Source of the DNA: Triticum aestivum
Lineage: Eukaryota; Streptophyta; Magnoliopsida; Poales; Poaceae
Assembly (NCBI RefSeq): GCF_018294505.1
Contig: NC_057800.1
Location: forward strand, 475,513,037-475,577,036
Reading direction: 5' to 3'
Length of the DNA: 64,000 nucleotides
The notes under the pieces were generated by a model. That model saw nothing but the letters and a program-made list of their open reading frames with translations. It made no database searches and was not told the DNA's origin. The first letter of the stretch is position 1. Each line of letters starts with the position of its first letter. Shown here piece by piece: positions 37,453-49,101 of the stretch. A program made the translations under genes and the position numbers.

Positions 37453-39225
37453 CACTACTAGGAAAAGGGCTATAGATGGAATTGACACTAATGGAGCACC
37501 AGACATGTGGTGCGCCATTACTATATACTAATGGCGCACCATGTGTTGGTGCGCCATTAGTGTGCAAATACTAATGGCGCACCACATCCACGGTGCGCCA
37601 TTAGTAAAAAAAATAATTTTTTCAAGACTACTAATGGCGCACCGTGGGAGTGGTGCGCCATTACTAGTTGAACTAGTAATGGCGCACCATGCCACGGTGC
37701 GCCATTAGTAACTTGGCCCAAACAATCGCCCGAATGCACCCCCCTCCCTGTGGACCGCCTTTTCAGTTTCAAAAAAAATAAAAGAAAATGATAGAAATGT
37801 CAAAAAAATAAAAGAAAATAAGATTCCCATGTGATATGTGGTCTAATTGTTAGCAAAATTTACAAACATGAATTTTCGACTTTTTTGCAAAATCTCTCGA
37901 GAATTTGTAAAAATGGGCATAACTTTTGCGTACGAACTCGGATGAAAAAGTTTTTTATATGAAAAATCATCTACTCGAAAAGTTACATCCGAATTTAACG
38001 GGGGGAACCCCGTTAAACATTTTCAAAATCCTCAAAAACCTAACAGAAAAAAAGATACGGAGCTTTTAAGATCTGGAGAGGCAAAAAATTCAAAAAAAAT
38101 TCAAACTTACTAATGGCGCACCTGCCCATGGTGCACCATTAGTATCTTCCCGCCTTCAAAATTCAAAATAAATCAAAAAAAAAGTTAGTAATGGCGCACC
38201 TGCCCACGGTGCGCCATTACTATGCCGTATATATGGCTGGGCGTGGTCCTCTCCTCCTTACCTCTTCATTCTTCTCCTCCACTCCATCTCCTCCTCTCCT
38301 CCACTCCATCTTCCCTTCTCTCCACCATACTACCCTCCTCTCCGGCGACCTCCTCCTCCTCTCCGGCGACCTCCTCCTCCCTCCTCTCCTCCCCTCCCCT
38401 NNNNNNNNNNNNNNNNNNNNNNNNNNNNNNNNNNNNNNNNNNNNNNNNNNNNNNNNNNNNNNNNNNNNNNNNNNNNNNNNNNNNNNNNNNNNNNNNNNNN
38501 NNNNNNNNNNNNNNNNNNNNNNNNNNNNNNNNNNNNNNNNNNNNNNNNNNNNNNNNNNNNNNNNNNNNNNNNNNNNNNNNNNNNNNNNNNNNNNNNNNNG
38601 GTGAGCTCCTCCTCCCTCCTCTCCGGTGAGCTCCTCCTCCCTCCTCTCCTCCCATTCCCTCATGGTTTCTCCTTCCTCCTCTCCGGTGAACTCCTCTCTG
38701 GTGACCTCCTCCTCCTCTCCGGCAATGTAGGCAAGCGCCTCTCTGGTGACCTCCTCCTCCTCCTCTCCGGTGAACTCCTCTCTGGCAAAAGAACACGGCA
38801 AAAGAACGTACAAGATCCAAAAACAGGAACAAAATTTGAAATAATATCGTGCCAAAAAACGAGCAAAAAAATGAGCAAAAAATGGGCAAAAAATCACTAT
38901 CCAAATTCAAAATTCAAAAATAGCAATGGCGCACGGTGGGGTTTAGACGGTGCGCCACTACTATTTTCCCGCCTTCAAAATTCAAAAATACTAATGGCGC
39001 ACCGTGGCCTATACTAATGGCGCACCAGTGGCCTATACTAATGGCGCACCGTGGCCTATACTAATGGCGCACCACTGGTGCGCCATTAGTATACCAGATA
39101 CTAATGGCGCACCAGTGGTGCGCCATTAGTAAAAAATACTAGTGGCATGATACTAATGGCGCACCAGTGATGCGCCATTAGTAAGCAAAACTGGTGCGCC
39201 ATTAGTAGCCCTTTTCCTAGTAGTG
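37453..39225. mobile_element. Non-autonomous CACTA (En/Spm) DNA transposon
   Basis: Begins CACTACTAGGAAAAGGGC and ends with the exact reverse complement, an 18-base terminal inverted repeat. Flanks TAC (37450-37452) and TAT (39226-39228) are a nearly preserved 3-base duplication. Many subterminal copies of TAATGGCGCACC and its complement GGTGCGCCATTA occur in the outer ~250 bases at each end, as transposase-binding arrays do in CACTA elements. No transposase gene is present; the middle is a TCC-rich tandem repeat around an assembly gap. Confidence 0.9.
38401..38599. other. Assembly gap (199 N)
   Basis: A run of N inside a tandem repeat of CTCCTCCTCTCCGGCGAC-like units (left, from 38330) and CTCCGGTGAGCTCC-like units (right, to about 38790). 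The true length is unknown. Confidence 0.98.
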
Positions 39226-39842
39226 TATAGCCCAGGTTCCCCGGAGTCCTGTTAGCCTAGTGCTACAGCCCGGATTCACACGCTGATGACCGACATGCTT
39301 GATGTGATTCATGTATGCCTGTCTCCATAGGTCTGTGCCGCTTTGGGTTCACGACTAGCCATGTCGGCTCGGGTTCTCTGTCATACGGATGCTAGCGACA
39401 CTATCATATACATGAGCCAAAAGGCGCAAACGGTCCCGGGCCATGGTAAGGCGACACCTGTGGGGATACCGTGCGTGAGGCCGCAATGTGATATGAGGTG
39501 TTACCGGCTAGATCGATGTGACTTGGAATCGGGGTCCTGACAAAAACTAAACGATCATAATGCTAAGCTAATGGATGGGTCTTGTCCATCAAATCATTCT
39601 CTAATGATGTGATCCCGTTCATCAAATGACAACACATGTCCATGGTCAGGAAACTTGACCATCTTTTATTAACGAGCTAGTCAAGTGAGAGGCATACTAG
39701 GAACACTCTGTTTTGTCTATGTATTCACACATGTACTAAGTTTCCGGTTAATACAATTCTAGCATGAATAATAGACATTTATCATGATATAAGGAAATAT
39801 AAATAACAACTTTATTATTGCCTCTAGGGCATATTTCCTTCA

Positions 39843-40269
39843 GGGTCTGCCTGTCGATTGGTCCTAGTGAACCTAGCACCAACCCTATTTAATTCTCGTA
39901 GGTCGAGCTCCATGATACAATCTTTGAACATCTACATCCGAGGGAAGTTGACTAGATCCTGGTTCTTATCCTCCGCATGGTTGAGGAGGTTGAAGTCGCC
40001 GCCGACCACAACCGAAAGTGGGGCGGTCGAGACCTTCCTCCTCAACTCGCTAAGGAAGGTCTCAGAGCGGCGGTGGTCGGCAGGGCCATAGACAATTATG
40101 ATTTCCCACTTGAAATTAAGGGCCCATTCAAAGAGTTCCATTCTAACATAGAACTCACCATAGTTCATGCTACCCACCTCAAAGTTGGCATCCTTCACAG
40201 CTAAAAGAATGCCACCTGAGTGACTAGTAATCCCACTAGAAGGAAGCCAATGCCAGGTAAACAGGTGAG
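39843..40269 (-). mobile_element. LINE (non-LTR retrotransposon) endonuclease fragment
   Basis: The minus-strand frame encodes part of an apurinic-type endonuclease, the enzyme LINEs use to nick target DNA: SHSGGILLAVKDANFEVG, then IIIVYGPADH and the catalytic-region block VVVGGDFNLLNHAEDKN, then MELDLRELNRVGARFT. One TAG interrupts the frame near 39,930. The upstream end is cut by the Fatima-like LTR at 40270 and the downstream end by the solo LTR at 39842; no LINE reverse transcriptase is present in the window. Confidence 0.85.
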
Positions 40270-40741
40270 TGAGGGAGTCCTGGATTATGGTCCTCGGGTG
40301 TCCGAGCTGTGTAGCTTGGGTCGGACTGATGGGCCATGAAGATACAAGATAGAAGACCTTCCCCCGTGTCCGGGTGGGACTCTCCTTTGCGTGGATGGCA
40401 AGCCTAGCGTCTGGATGAATAATTTCCTTTCTCTGTAAACCGACTCTGTACAACCCTAGGCCCCTCTGTGTCTATATAAACCGGAGGGTTTAGTCCGTAG
40501 AGGCTATCAGAATTCATATAGGCTAGACATCTAGGGTTTAGCCATTACGATCTCAAGGTAGATCAACTCTTGTAACCCTAATACTCGTCAAATACAATCA
40601 AGAAGGACGTAGGGTTTTACCTCCATCAAGAGGGATCGAACCTAGGTAAACATCGTGTCTCCCTTGTCTCCTGTTACCTTCGATCCTCAGACGCCCAGTT
40701 CGGGACCCCTTACCCAAGATCGGCCGGTTTTGACACCGGCA
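40270..40741 (+). repeat. 5' LTR of Fatima-like element 2
   Basis: Starts TGAGGGAGTCCTGG, ends GACACCGGCA; 472 bases; TATA box CTATATAAAC at 40472-40481; PBS-like TGGTGCTTTCATTGAGAG at 40743-40760. Confidence 0.92.
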
Positions 40742-40767
40742 TTGGTGCTTTCATTGAGAGTTCCACT

Positions 40768-42005
40768 GTGTCGTCGACGGTGGGATCGATGGCTCGCCTT
40801 CTCATTAACAACAACATCACCTCTAGAGAGACCCTAGCTCCGGGACAGCTCCTCCATCTCGGCGGTTTCACCATGGGCGCACGTACGGCCTTTAAGCCAA
40901 TGGAAGCCCTCGAAATCGCTAAACATCATCTTCACATCGGATTCAAACACCTTGAAAAGATGGATGCAGCAGATATTTTGTCTTTAAACCAACTACTTGA
41001 TTGCATCGCCGCACTGGAGTAGCCACAGACTATGATCGGATCAGGATTAAACCTGATCAGAGGGAAATCAGGTCCCCGTTGATCACCCACATGGTAGCGG
41101 TCATGGAAGAACGGGCCGATGATACTTCTCCACCTAAGTTGAGAACAAGTTATGTTTGGATTTCTGAATCGCACGGGCCGGAAACCCATCTTCGGGAAGA
41201 GACCTCATGTCCTCCGAACATAAAACCGGGCGTTGAGCCTGAAGACTGCCAGGACATTCCAGACCCTGGACCGGTGACTTCACATATTCTTCAAATTCCG
41301 GATGCAGTAATGGGTCTGGATTCGGATTTTTGCCCGCCCACCCACCATATGCAATATTCCCCAAACAACTTAGGTCCTCCATACGTATGCGACCTAATGT
41401 ACGTGCGACAGCAACCTGAGGAAACAGTCCATCACTTTTGGGCCAGGTTCCTCCTTGTCAAAAACAAGATTAAGGACTGTCATGACGATGAGGCGGTTTC
41501 GATATTTCACCGCAATTGCACAGACGAGGGAATCCTTAACACCCTCAACCGCCGCCGCATACTGCACTTTTCAGATCTGACACACATCATACAAAATTAC
41601 AGTGCAATGGAAAGCACCTGGAAGGCACAAACAGCTCGGTGGGAGCCTCCGGCCTTCAAGGAGCCCACCGGACGGACAAAAAGGATGCACCCTTACGGGG
41701 CACCCAATCATCATCCCATGGATAAGAAAGTAAAGCCCTTTAGGGGACACAGAACCGTCCTTGATGACCTGCTCGATAAACCTTGTCAGATACATACAAC
41801 ACCGAATACCGAATCAACACACAGCCTTCGGGCATGTTGGGTACTCCGGCAGGTGGCTAAGAGCGGCGAAGCCATCCTTACCAGCATTCCTTCAGAGAGG
41901 CACTCCTTGGAAGATGCCGATCTCAATGTTTTTACAGTCTTTGAGACCTTTTCTTCCAATAACCGGCGCAAGAGGGCATTGCACAACCTTGCCGAAGTCA
42001 ACTAG
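40768..42005 (+). pseudogene. gag: gag of Fatima-like element 2
   Basis: N-terminus in the frame from ATG 40768 (MSSTVGSMARLLINN) until about 41,020, then a frameshift into the frame that stays open from 41001 to 42005. The gag core block ETVHHFWARFLLVKNKIKDC (about 41420-41480) and the zinc-knuckle-like PCQIHTTPNTESTHSLRACW (about 41780-41840) match element 1. It ends at a TAG after a second frameshift. Confidence 0.82.
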
Positions 42006-42780
42006 TAGCCGCAGTAAACCCTTGGAACGACACGGTGATAACCTTCACCGCAGATGATGAGCCAAGCGCCAGATCAGTACGAGCACCGGCCGCTTTGGTC
42101 TTAAACCCAATAGTAGATGGCTTTCGGCTCACCAAAGTACTCATGGACGGTGGCAGCGGATTAAACCTCACCTACAAGGATACACTCCTAAAAATGCAGA
42201 TGGACAAAAGTTGAATCGAGCAAAGCGGCACCACTTTCCGAGGCATCATCCCCAGCCGAGAAGCAATAAGCTCGGGGAAGATCAAACTCGACGCCATATT
42301 CGGCACACCGGAGAACTATCGGTCCAAAGAGTTGCTCTTCCACGTGGCACCTTTCCACAGCGGATATCACGCCCTGTTAGGGAGAGAAGCATTCATACGC
42401 TTTCAAGCCATACCCCATTATAGGTACATGAAGCTCAAAATGTCGGGGCCCAACGGAGTTATCACTATCACCAGTGATCCGGATATAGCACTCCGTGCCG
42501 AAAACAAAACCGCATCCCGAGTCCTCGAGGCGCTATCCGAGGCCCTCGTGGCTAAGGAACTGACCACGCTGCGCTCTGCAGTGGACAGGGACGACGTAAT
42601 CCTCGACAAGAGGCCCAAATCCACTTCCTTTAAACCAGCAGATGAAATAGTCAAATTTCAAGTACACTCAATGGATCCTAATAAAACTGCAGCCATTGGA
42701 GCACAGCTGGATCCAACGATTGACGTCGCTCTAAGAGCTTTCTGCATGAAAATTGGGTCATCTTCGCCTGGCATCCTTCG
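42006..42780 (+). pseudogene. pro: Protease of Fatima-like element 2
   Basis: The active-site block MDGGSGLN lies near 42145-42170, with a stop near 42,210 (equivalent to W240s of element 1, not open here), and the HALLGREAF block near 42370-42400. The frame is open from 42332 to 42808 and shifts before the RT. Confidence 0.78.
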
Positions 42781-43700
42781 GATATGCCAGGAATCCCACG
42801 CAGACTAGCCGGACATAGCCTTAATATATTTAAAGGCTTTAAACCAGTCAAGCAAACGTTGGGGCAATTTTCTGAACCCAAGCGACAAGCCATGGGGGAG
42901 GAGCTAGCCAAACTACTTGAAGCCGGGTTCATCAGAGAGATCAAATACCCGGATTATCTAGCAAACCTGGTCATGGTGCCAAAGAAGGATAAATCCTAGC
43001 GCCTTTGTGTCGATTTCAAAGACCTAAACAAGGCATGTACTAAGGACCCCTTTCCACTGCCCCGCATTGACCAAACCATTGATGCAACTGCAGGACATGA
43101 TTCATTGTGCTTCCTCGCTGCATACTCCGAATACCATCAAATTAAGATGAGGGAATCCGATCAGGCCGCAACGACATTCATCATTCCGTATGGGCCTTTC
43201 TGCTTTAACACTATGCCTTTCGGACTCAAAAACGCCGGTGCCACCTACCAACGCATGATCCAAACATTCCTGGAAAAACAAATTGGCAAGACGGTGGAGG
43301 CATATGTAGATGATGTAGTCATCAAAACCAAACATGTCGAATCATTGGTGGACGACTTGCGCCTCACATTCGACAACCTCCGGACATATGACATGTGACT
43401 CAATCCAGAAAATTGTTTTCGGTGTCCTGGCCAGAAAATTGCTCGAGTTTATTGTTTCCAATAGAGGAATCAAAGAAAATTCGGCCAAAATCCGAGCCTT
43501 GTCGCAATTGGCGACACCAACACACCTAAAGCAGGTCAAAAAACTAGATGGGTGTGTGGCAGCCTTGAGCCACTTTATCTCCAGACTGGGAGAAAAGGCA
43601 CTACCACTTTATCGCCTGCTCCGACATACCGATGACTTCGAGTGGACAGATGCGGCGACGGCTGGGTTGGAAGGAAATAAAAACTTTGTTAGCAAACAAC
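42781..43700 (+). pseudogene. RT: Reverse transcriptase of Fatima-like element 2
   Basis: LVMVPKKDKS is followed by TAG 42997-42999 in place of the tryptophan codon seen in element 1. The first catalytic aspartate is replaced: FLAAYSEYHQI, GCT at 43117-43119, where element 1 has FLDAYSGYHQI. YVDD is intact at 43303-43314. A TGA near 43,397 and a frameshift follow, and another frame change lies near 43,670. This copy cannot polymerise DNA. Confidence 0.85.
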
Positions 43701-44853
43701 CCAATCCTGGCCGCACCAAACATAGGGGAACCTATGCTTCTCTACATATCAGCAACTCACCAAGTAGTGAGCGCTATGCTCGTTGTCGAACGAGAGGAAG
43801 AGGGACACAAATTCTCACTCCAAAAACTAGTATATTATGTATCGGCGGTCCTTACACCATGCAAATCCCGATACCCGCACTATCAAAAGATAGTGTATGC
43901 GGTCTTCATGGCATCTCGAAAGTTGTGGCACTACTTTCAAGAGTGCTCGATCACGGCGGCCTCTGAAGTGCCACTCAATGACATCATAAACAATCAAGAT
44001 GCCACCGGCCGCATTGTCGAATGGGCTATCGAGCTCTTACCATTAGAGTAACATACAAGCCACGCCGAGCTCTTAAATATGAGGTGTTGGCTGACTTTGT
44101 CGCCGAATGGATAGAAGCCAAACTCCCTAAAGAGTACAACATATACTCCAACTAGGCGATGTACTTCGACGGCTCCAAAATGTTAGCCAGATTGGGGGCT
44201 GGTGTCATCCTAATACCCCCTACAGGGGACACAGTCTGTTATGTATTACAAATCATGTATACAGATTCCAATAATGCAGCCGAATATGAAGCGCTCCTGC
44301 ATGGACTCTGGATGGCCGTTTCTATGGGCATACAACGCCTTGAGGTGCGTGGGGATTTGAACCTCGCGATGTCCCAAATAAATGGAGAATTCGACGCAAA
44401 GGATCCAAAGATGGCGGCCTACCGCAATGCCATACTTAGAATATCAACTCGATTTGAGGGGCTCGAGTTTCATCATGTGGCTCGAGATAGTAATCAGGAA
44501 GCAGACAACCTTGCTCGTTTGGGTGCTAAATGCAACCCCATCTCACCTAACACCTTTTTGGAGAGGCTTTTCAGACCATCTATGGTATGGCAGGGCGAGA
44601 GCAGAAAAAACAGCCCGGCATTGATCATACCCCCGGACGCCGAACATGATTCGGATATCATCGGGGGCTCGGGCACTGAGCCAACGCCCTCCGCTCATGT
44701 AATCATGGCGGTTATTGCTCCATGGACCGAACCCTTCTTGGACTACCTTAATAGGCAGGAGCTCCCTAATGATCAGAATGAGGCATGTCTCATAGTTCGA
44801 CGCTCTAAGGCCTATAAAGTCCACGAGGAAGAACTCTACAAGAAAAGCACTAC
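43701..44853 (+). pseudogene. RH-IN: RNase H and start of integrase, Fatima-like element 2
   Basis: The connection and RNase H carry the blocks VLTPCKSRYPHYQKIVYAVF (43850s), YFDGSKMLARLG (44161 on), EYEALLHGLWMA and QEADNLARLGA (near 44500), so the acidic residues of RNase H are all present, unlike element 1. A stop near 44,050, a TAG near 44,155 and a frame change break it. The integrase N-terminus (APWTEPFLDYLNRQELPND) ends in YKKSTT at 44853 where the copia LTR begins, before the zinc-binding region. Confidence 0.85.
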
Positions 44854-45167
44854 TGTAAGGACATATTTATCCCTAAGTGTTTTGGTGATTGATGACAACG
44901 CATTTGTGGACTAGTCGTGTGTCTTGAGTATTCCAGGTACTTCTTTGCTAGGCACAAGACGATTGGGTGCCCCTCGAAGACTGACGAAGACGGTGTCTTT
45001 TCTACGTTTCTTTTTGGTGGATTTGAGTCGTAGGAAAGCCGTACTATTAAGAGGGGGTCCGCGTTGGAAAGGTTTGGGTGGAATCATCACGTACACGTCT
45101 CCTTTTATCCCCTTCCACTTCCTTGGAGCTTCCTCCATTTTCCTGCCTCCTTTGACTGGCTGCTGTT

Positions 45168-45730
45168 GTGGTTGCGGTAGTACTGCTCCTGGATCAACGG
45201 TAGTACCGTAGGCGCGTAGTACCGCGCAGTGGCGCGGTAGTACCGCTGGTGCCCATGGTAGTACCGCTCCCCTGGAGTCGCACTACCGCTTCCCACCAGG
45301 CTAGTACCGCCCCCTTTGCGGTAGTAGGAGCAGATGTAATTTTTCACATCCGCACCTGCCGCGGTAGTACCGCTTTCGCCGTGCGGTAGTACCGCGCTAT
45401 GTGGTCAGGAAGTAGCACCGCCCCTCGGCAGTACTACTGTGTCAGGTTTTTGCTACTTCCGATTATTTGCGGAAGTAGGCATGGAAGTTCCCCTTCCCCC
45501 TGGCTAGGACTTTTGCCTTGCGGTAGTACCGCATGGGGGCGCGGTAGTACCGCGCGTGCGGAAGTACCGCCCCCAGCCTTGCGTCTGTTTCTGCGCTGGG
45601 ATCGCGGCAGTACCGTGGGTCGGTACGGTTGTACCGCACTGCCGTGCGGTAGTACCGCTTGGTTGCAAGAAGTAGTACCGCGCGGCATTGCGGTAGTACC
45701 GCTGGCCAGGCGGGGTAGTACCGCTGGCCG
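45168..45730 (+). repeat. Palindrome cluster upstream of the LTR promoter
   Basis: More than a dozen copies or near-copies of GCGGTAGTACCGC (arms GCGGTA/TACCGC, mostly with G at the centre) at irregular spacing, from 45176 to about 45724, just upstream of the TATA box at 45771. The position suggests cis-regulatory or protein-binding sites. Sirevirus LTRs are known to carry conserved palindromes; this exact motif is inferred to be the Triticeae equivalent. Confidence 0.8.
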
Positions 45731-45770
45731 CGGGCTGGTTGGTGGGTAACGGTTGGATCTTTTCCACACA

Positions 45771-45780
45771 CTATATAAGG
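45771..45780 (+). promoter_or_regulatory. TATA box of the Maximus-like LTR
   Basis: CTATATAAGG, 40-50 bases downstream of the last palindrome. Confidence 0.65.
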
Positions 45781-46514
45781 GGTCTCCTTCTTCCCCGTTG
45801 ACTCACCTCTTCCACCATTAAAGCTCCATTACTGCTCCAAGCTCCATTTTCGCCCGATCTCACTCCCTAGCCAACCAAACTTGTTGATTTGCTCGGGAGT
45901 GGTTGAGAAGGCCCTGATCTACACTTCCACCAAGAGATATTTGATTCCCCCCACTAATCCCTTGCGGATCTTGTTACTCTTGGGTGTTTGAGCATCCTAG
46001 ATGGTTGAGGTCACCGCGAAGCCATAGTCCATTGTGGTGAAGCTTCATGGTGTCATTGGGAGCCTCCAATTGAGTTGTGGAGATTTCCCCAACCTTGTTT
46101 GTAAAGGTTCGGTCGCCGCCTCCAAGGGCACCAATAGTGGAATCACGGCATCTCTCATTGTGTGAGGGCGTGAGGAGATTACGGTGGCCCTAGTGGCTTC
46201 TTGGGGAGCATTGTGCCTCCACACCGCTCCAACAGAGACGTACTTCCTCTCAAAGGGAAGGAACTTCGGCAACACATCCTCGTCTCCACCGTCTCCACTC
46301 TTGGTTATCTCTTGCCTTTACTTGTGTAGCTTATTTGTTTCATATATCTTGCTTGCTTGTGTTCCTATTCGTGTTGCATCATATAGGTTGCTCATCTAGT
46401 TGCATATCTAGACAACCTACTTTGATGCAAAGTTTAAATTGCTAAAGAAAAGCTAAAAATTGTTAGTTGCCTATTCACCCCCCCCCTCTAGTCAACCATA
46501 TCGATCCTTTCAAT

Positions 46515-46526
46515 TGGTATCAGAGC
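46515..46526 (+). other. Primer binding site, initiator tRNA-Met
   Basis: TGGTATCAGAGC, the standard copia PBS complementary to the 3' end of initiator tRNA-Met. Confidence 0.92.
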
Positions 46527-46563
46527 CTCGTCTCTTTATTAAGGACTTTACCGTCCAAAGAGT

Positions 46564-49101
46564 ATGGTTGATACCGTAGACGGTGTGGAGGAACACTCCG
46601 GTGTGAATCCGATCTCGTCTACGGGAGATGGGGGAACTTCGGTCTCTCGTGAGGAGTTCAATGTGGCCTTGGAGACATTGAAAACCTCCATGACGACCGA
46701 AGTTGAAAGCATGTTTACTAAATTTCTTGAGGGGCTTAAACTATCCACCGCACCGTTGAAAGTGGGTGATCCCGCCAACAAGGTGTTGGATGCTATCCCC
46801 GACAAGGGGGAAGCTAGTAGTGAAAAGGCTCCTTCTTCTAGTGGCAAGAATGACACCGGCATCTTTGCCCATGTGGAACCACCACTTGTTTATGGTGGAC
46901 CGGTTCCTTCCAGTCATTTGAATCATGCCGGTCCTCCCAATAAGATTGTGAAAAATGAGGATTTTGATTCTTGGGTTTAGCGCTTTAAACGTCATTTAAA
47001 TCATGTGAACACTAACCTTTGGAGAATCATTGAAGAAGGTTTCTATCCACATGATCCAAGCAACTTCACTCCTCGAGAAGCCGCGGACAATCAATTCAAT
47101 GAGAATGCTCTCTTCATCATTCAAGATGCAATTCCACCCAAAGACCTACCTCATCTTCGTCCCTTCGCCTTGGCCAAAGATGCATGGCATTGTGTCGTGT
47201 CTCTCTACCGGGGAAGTGCAAGCATTCAACGCTCCAACTATGAAGTGGTACAAGATGAGGCCGATGAGTTTGCAATGAAGGAAGATGAAGAACCTCGTGA
47301 GCTTTATCGGAGAGTAACCAAACTCGCGGTCACACTACGAGATCACGGGAGCAAGGACACGGATGACAATTGGATCAAGCGCAAATTCCTCAAGGCAATG
47401 ATGCCCTACCACAAGGCCATGTCCTCCGTCATTCGTCAAAGACTGGACTTCCACACTTTGACCTCAAGCTAAGTGTTGGATGAGTTTGTGGCCATGAACA
47501 TTTTGGACAAGACCGCCGACAATGCAGTGCTCCGTTCTCAACGGGCAAAGAATCCTAACCTTGCATTGAAGGCCAAGCTCACCGTGGAAGAAGAAGAAGA
47601 GGAAAGCAACCCCAAAGATACGAAGTATGCATATCATGAACACATGGCACTTGCTTCAAGGCAATTTTGGAGCAAGAAAAACTCGAGGCCCAATTTTAGC
47701 AAAAACAACTTGAGTGGCACAAGGGGCAAGCAACATGTAAGGACTTGCTACAATTGCGGCAACGTGAGTCATTTCGTTGCGGAATGCCCGTATGAGAAGA
47801 GGGAAGACAATGGTGGCAAACTCATCCGAAAGGACAAGGCCAAGTCGTTCCCCAACAAGAACAACTTCACCAAGAAGACTCCTCCCAAGGCTTTGGTTGT
47901 GCAAGAAGAGTACAATGAGGATGATGATGATGATGAAGATGATGAGTCGGTTGCCATGGCCTCCGTTGCCATTGCAACAACATCACGGGTGTCTCTCTTC
48001 GACTCACCCAACGAGAGCATCACCGCCAAGTGCCTCATGGATAAATCCACCAACAAGGTAACCTCCAATATCAAAACTACCATCATTAATCATCCTTCCC
48101 AAATGGATAGCATTAATGAACTTGAGGGAGCTAATGTGGAGGCTAACGAGTTTGAGGCCTTTATGGGCAAACTCAAGGGAAAATCCAAGAAGCACTTTCT
48201 TGCTCTCTTGGAACAACTGGGTGAGGCCAATGACATGATCGAGGCTCACGAAGACACCATCTCTAAGATGGAAGGGCATAGTCATGACTATGCCGATGAG
48301 ATTTCGGATCTTTCCAATGCTCTTGAGGAAGAGCGTGGTCTTCGTTTGGCTCTTGAGGAGTCACACAATGTTGATCATGCTAAGTTAAAGAAAGATTATG
48401 ATCATGCCCTCAATGTTTCTCGTGTGCTAAATTCCGAGAAGGCCAAACTCGGGGTTGATCTTGCTAGATTCAAAGAGGAGTTTGATATACTTGACAAGGC
48501 CCACAAGGCCTTGAAGGGTATTCACGCTAGTCTCAAGGAGTCTCATGATCAACTCCAAGTGAAGCTAACTAAGGAGAAAGCAACTTTTCCTCATATGGTT
48601 TTAATTGATAATGCAAATGCTACTAACCCGTGTTGTGAGCATATACATCTTGTTGAGGAAAATGCGAAGTTGAAGGAGCAACTTGAGAGAGGTCTTGCGA
48701 CTTGCATACAAGGCAAGAAGAACCTCAACGATCTCTTGATCAACCAAAAGGGAGGTGTGGCCAAGGAAGGGGTTGGGTACGTGCCCGACTCCAAGAACAA
48801 GAAGAAGAATGACAAGACCAAACGACCTCCTCCCCTCATGCAAACCTTTGTGAGGGCGGGAGAGAGTGCCCCCGAGGAGAAGAAGAAGAACAATGTCAAG
48901 AAGGGCAATGCCATCCCTCTCAACAAAGCCGGCGATTTTAACCCTTCTTATGTGTTATGCCGTGCTAGTGATGGGCATGTTTATGCCAAATTTGTTGGTT
49001 CTCTTCATGAATACATTGAATGGTCTATTTGGGTTCCAAAAACCCTTGTTACTAACATCAAAGGACCCATTACAAAATGGGTACCTAAAACCAAGCATTG
49101 A
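46564..49101 (+). pseudogene. gag: gag of the Maximus-like element (two in-frame stops)
   Basis: One frame from ATG 46564 to TGA 49099-49101, about 845 codons, broken by TAG 46978-46980 and TAA 47470-47472. The capsid-like part runs from about 46960 to 47500 (FALAKDAWHCVVSLYRGS is the conserved core). The zinc knuckle CYNCGNVSHFVAEC lies near 47749-47790, followed by a lysine-rich stretch and an acidic run with six consecutive Asp. The last ~350 codons are strongly heptad-like (LEEERGLRLALEESHNVDHA) and should form a coiled coil. Such a long C-terminal extension is typical of Sirevirus gag. Both stops are single and the 542-codon remainder is open, so decay is slight. Confidence 0.85.

Larger units (their letters stand above)
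33687..39542 (+). mobile_element. Long solo LTR (about 4.1 kb without its CACTA insert)
   Basis: Starts TGTCACATCC and ends GGTCCTGACA, giving the TGTCA/TGACA terminal inverted repeat usual for LTRs, with perfect duplication AAAAC at 33682-33686 and 39543-39547. No PBS, PPT or coding domain lies inside. Order: AT-rich start, GC-rich gene-like block (about 34130-35050), AT-rich middle, then promoter-like and downstream blocks with a TTAAATAAAG polyadenylation-like signal near 37120. The short ORFs in the GC block have no recognisable domain. It is homologous in layout to the minus-strand LTR at 7308-20907. Family not identified. Confidence 0.75.
24329..39842 (-). mobile_element. BARE1/WIS/Angela-type solo LTR, split by two nested insertions
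   Basis: The minus strand begins TGAAGGAAATATGCCC at 39842 and ends GCCCCAATA at 24329 (one change from the usual CCCCAACA). The LTR itself is 24329-24527, 32438-33686 and 39543-39842, about 1,740 bases after removing target duplications, the usual size for this family. Flanks GGCTC (24324-24328) and GGGTC (39843-39847) differ by one base. No internal region or second LTR is present, so it is a solo LTR left by recombination. It sits in a LINE. Confidence 0.85.
40270..44853 (+). mobile_element. Second Fatima-like gypsy element, truncated by a copia insertion
   Basis: A 5' LTR (40270-40741) and PBS are followed by gag, protease, RT, RNase H and the start of integrase, collinear with 9384-13920. 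It breaks at 44853 where the copia 5' LTR starts. The left flank GTGAG (40265-40269) should be its target copy. It is more decayed than element 1: at least five frame changes and a lost RT catalytic aspartate. Confidence 0.9.
44854..46512 (+). repeat. 5' LTR of the Maximus-like element
   Basis: Starts TGTAAGGACATATTT and ends ATCCTTTCA; the PBS begins three bases later. TATA box CTATATAAGG at 45771-45780. The part upstream of the TATA box holds the palindrome cluster listed separately. No second copy is present for comparison. Confidence 0.85.

Noticed and set aside
38191..38910. Long overlapping ORFs on both strands spanning the gap
   Set aside because: They exist only because N codons are read through and because the TCC-rich repeat lacks stops.
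39843..40269. Host endonuclease/phosphatase-family gene
   Set aside because: The GGDFN and DLREL blocks are those of LINE endonucleases, and both ends are cut by insertions.
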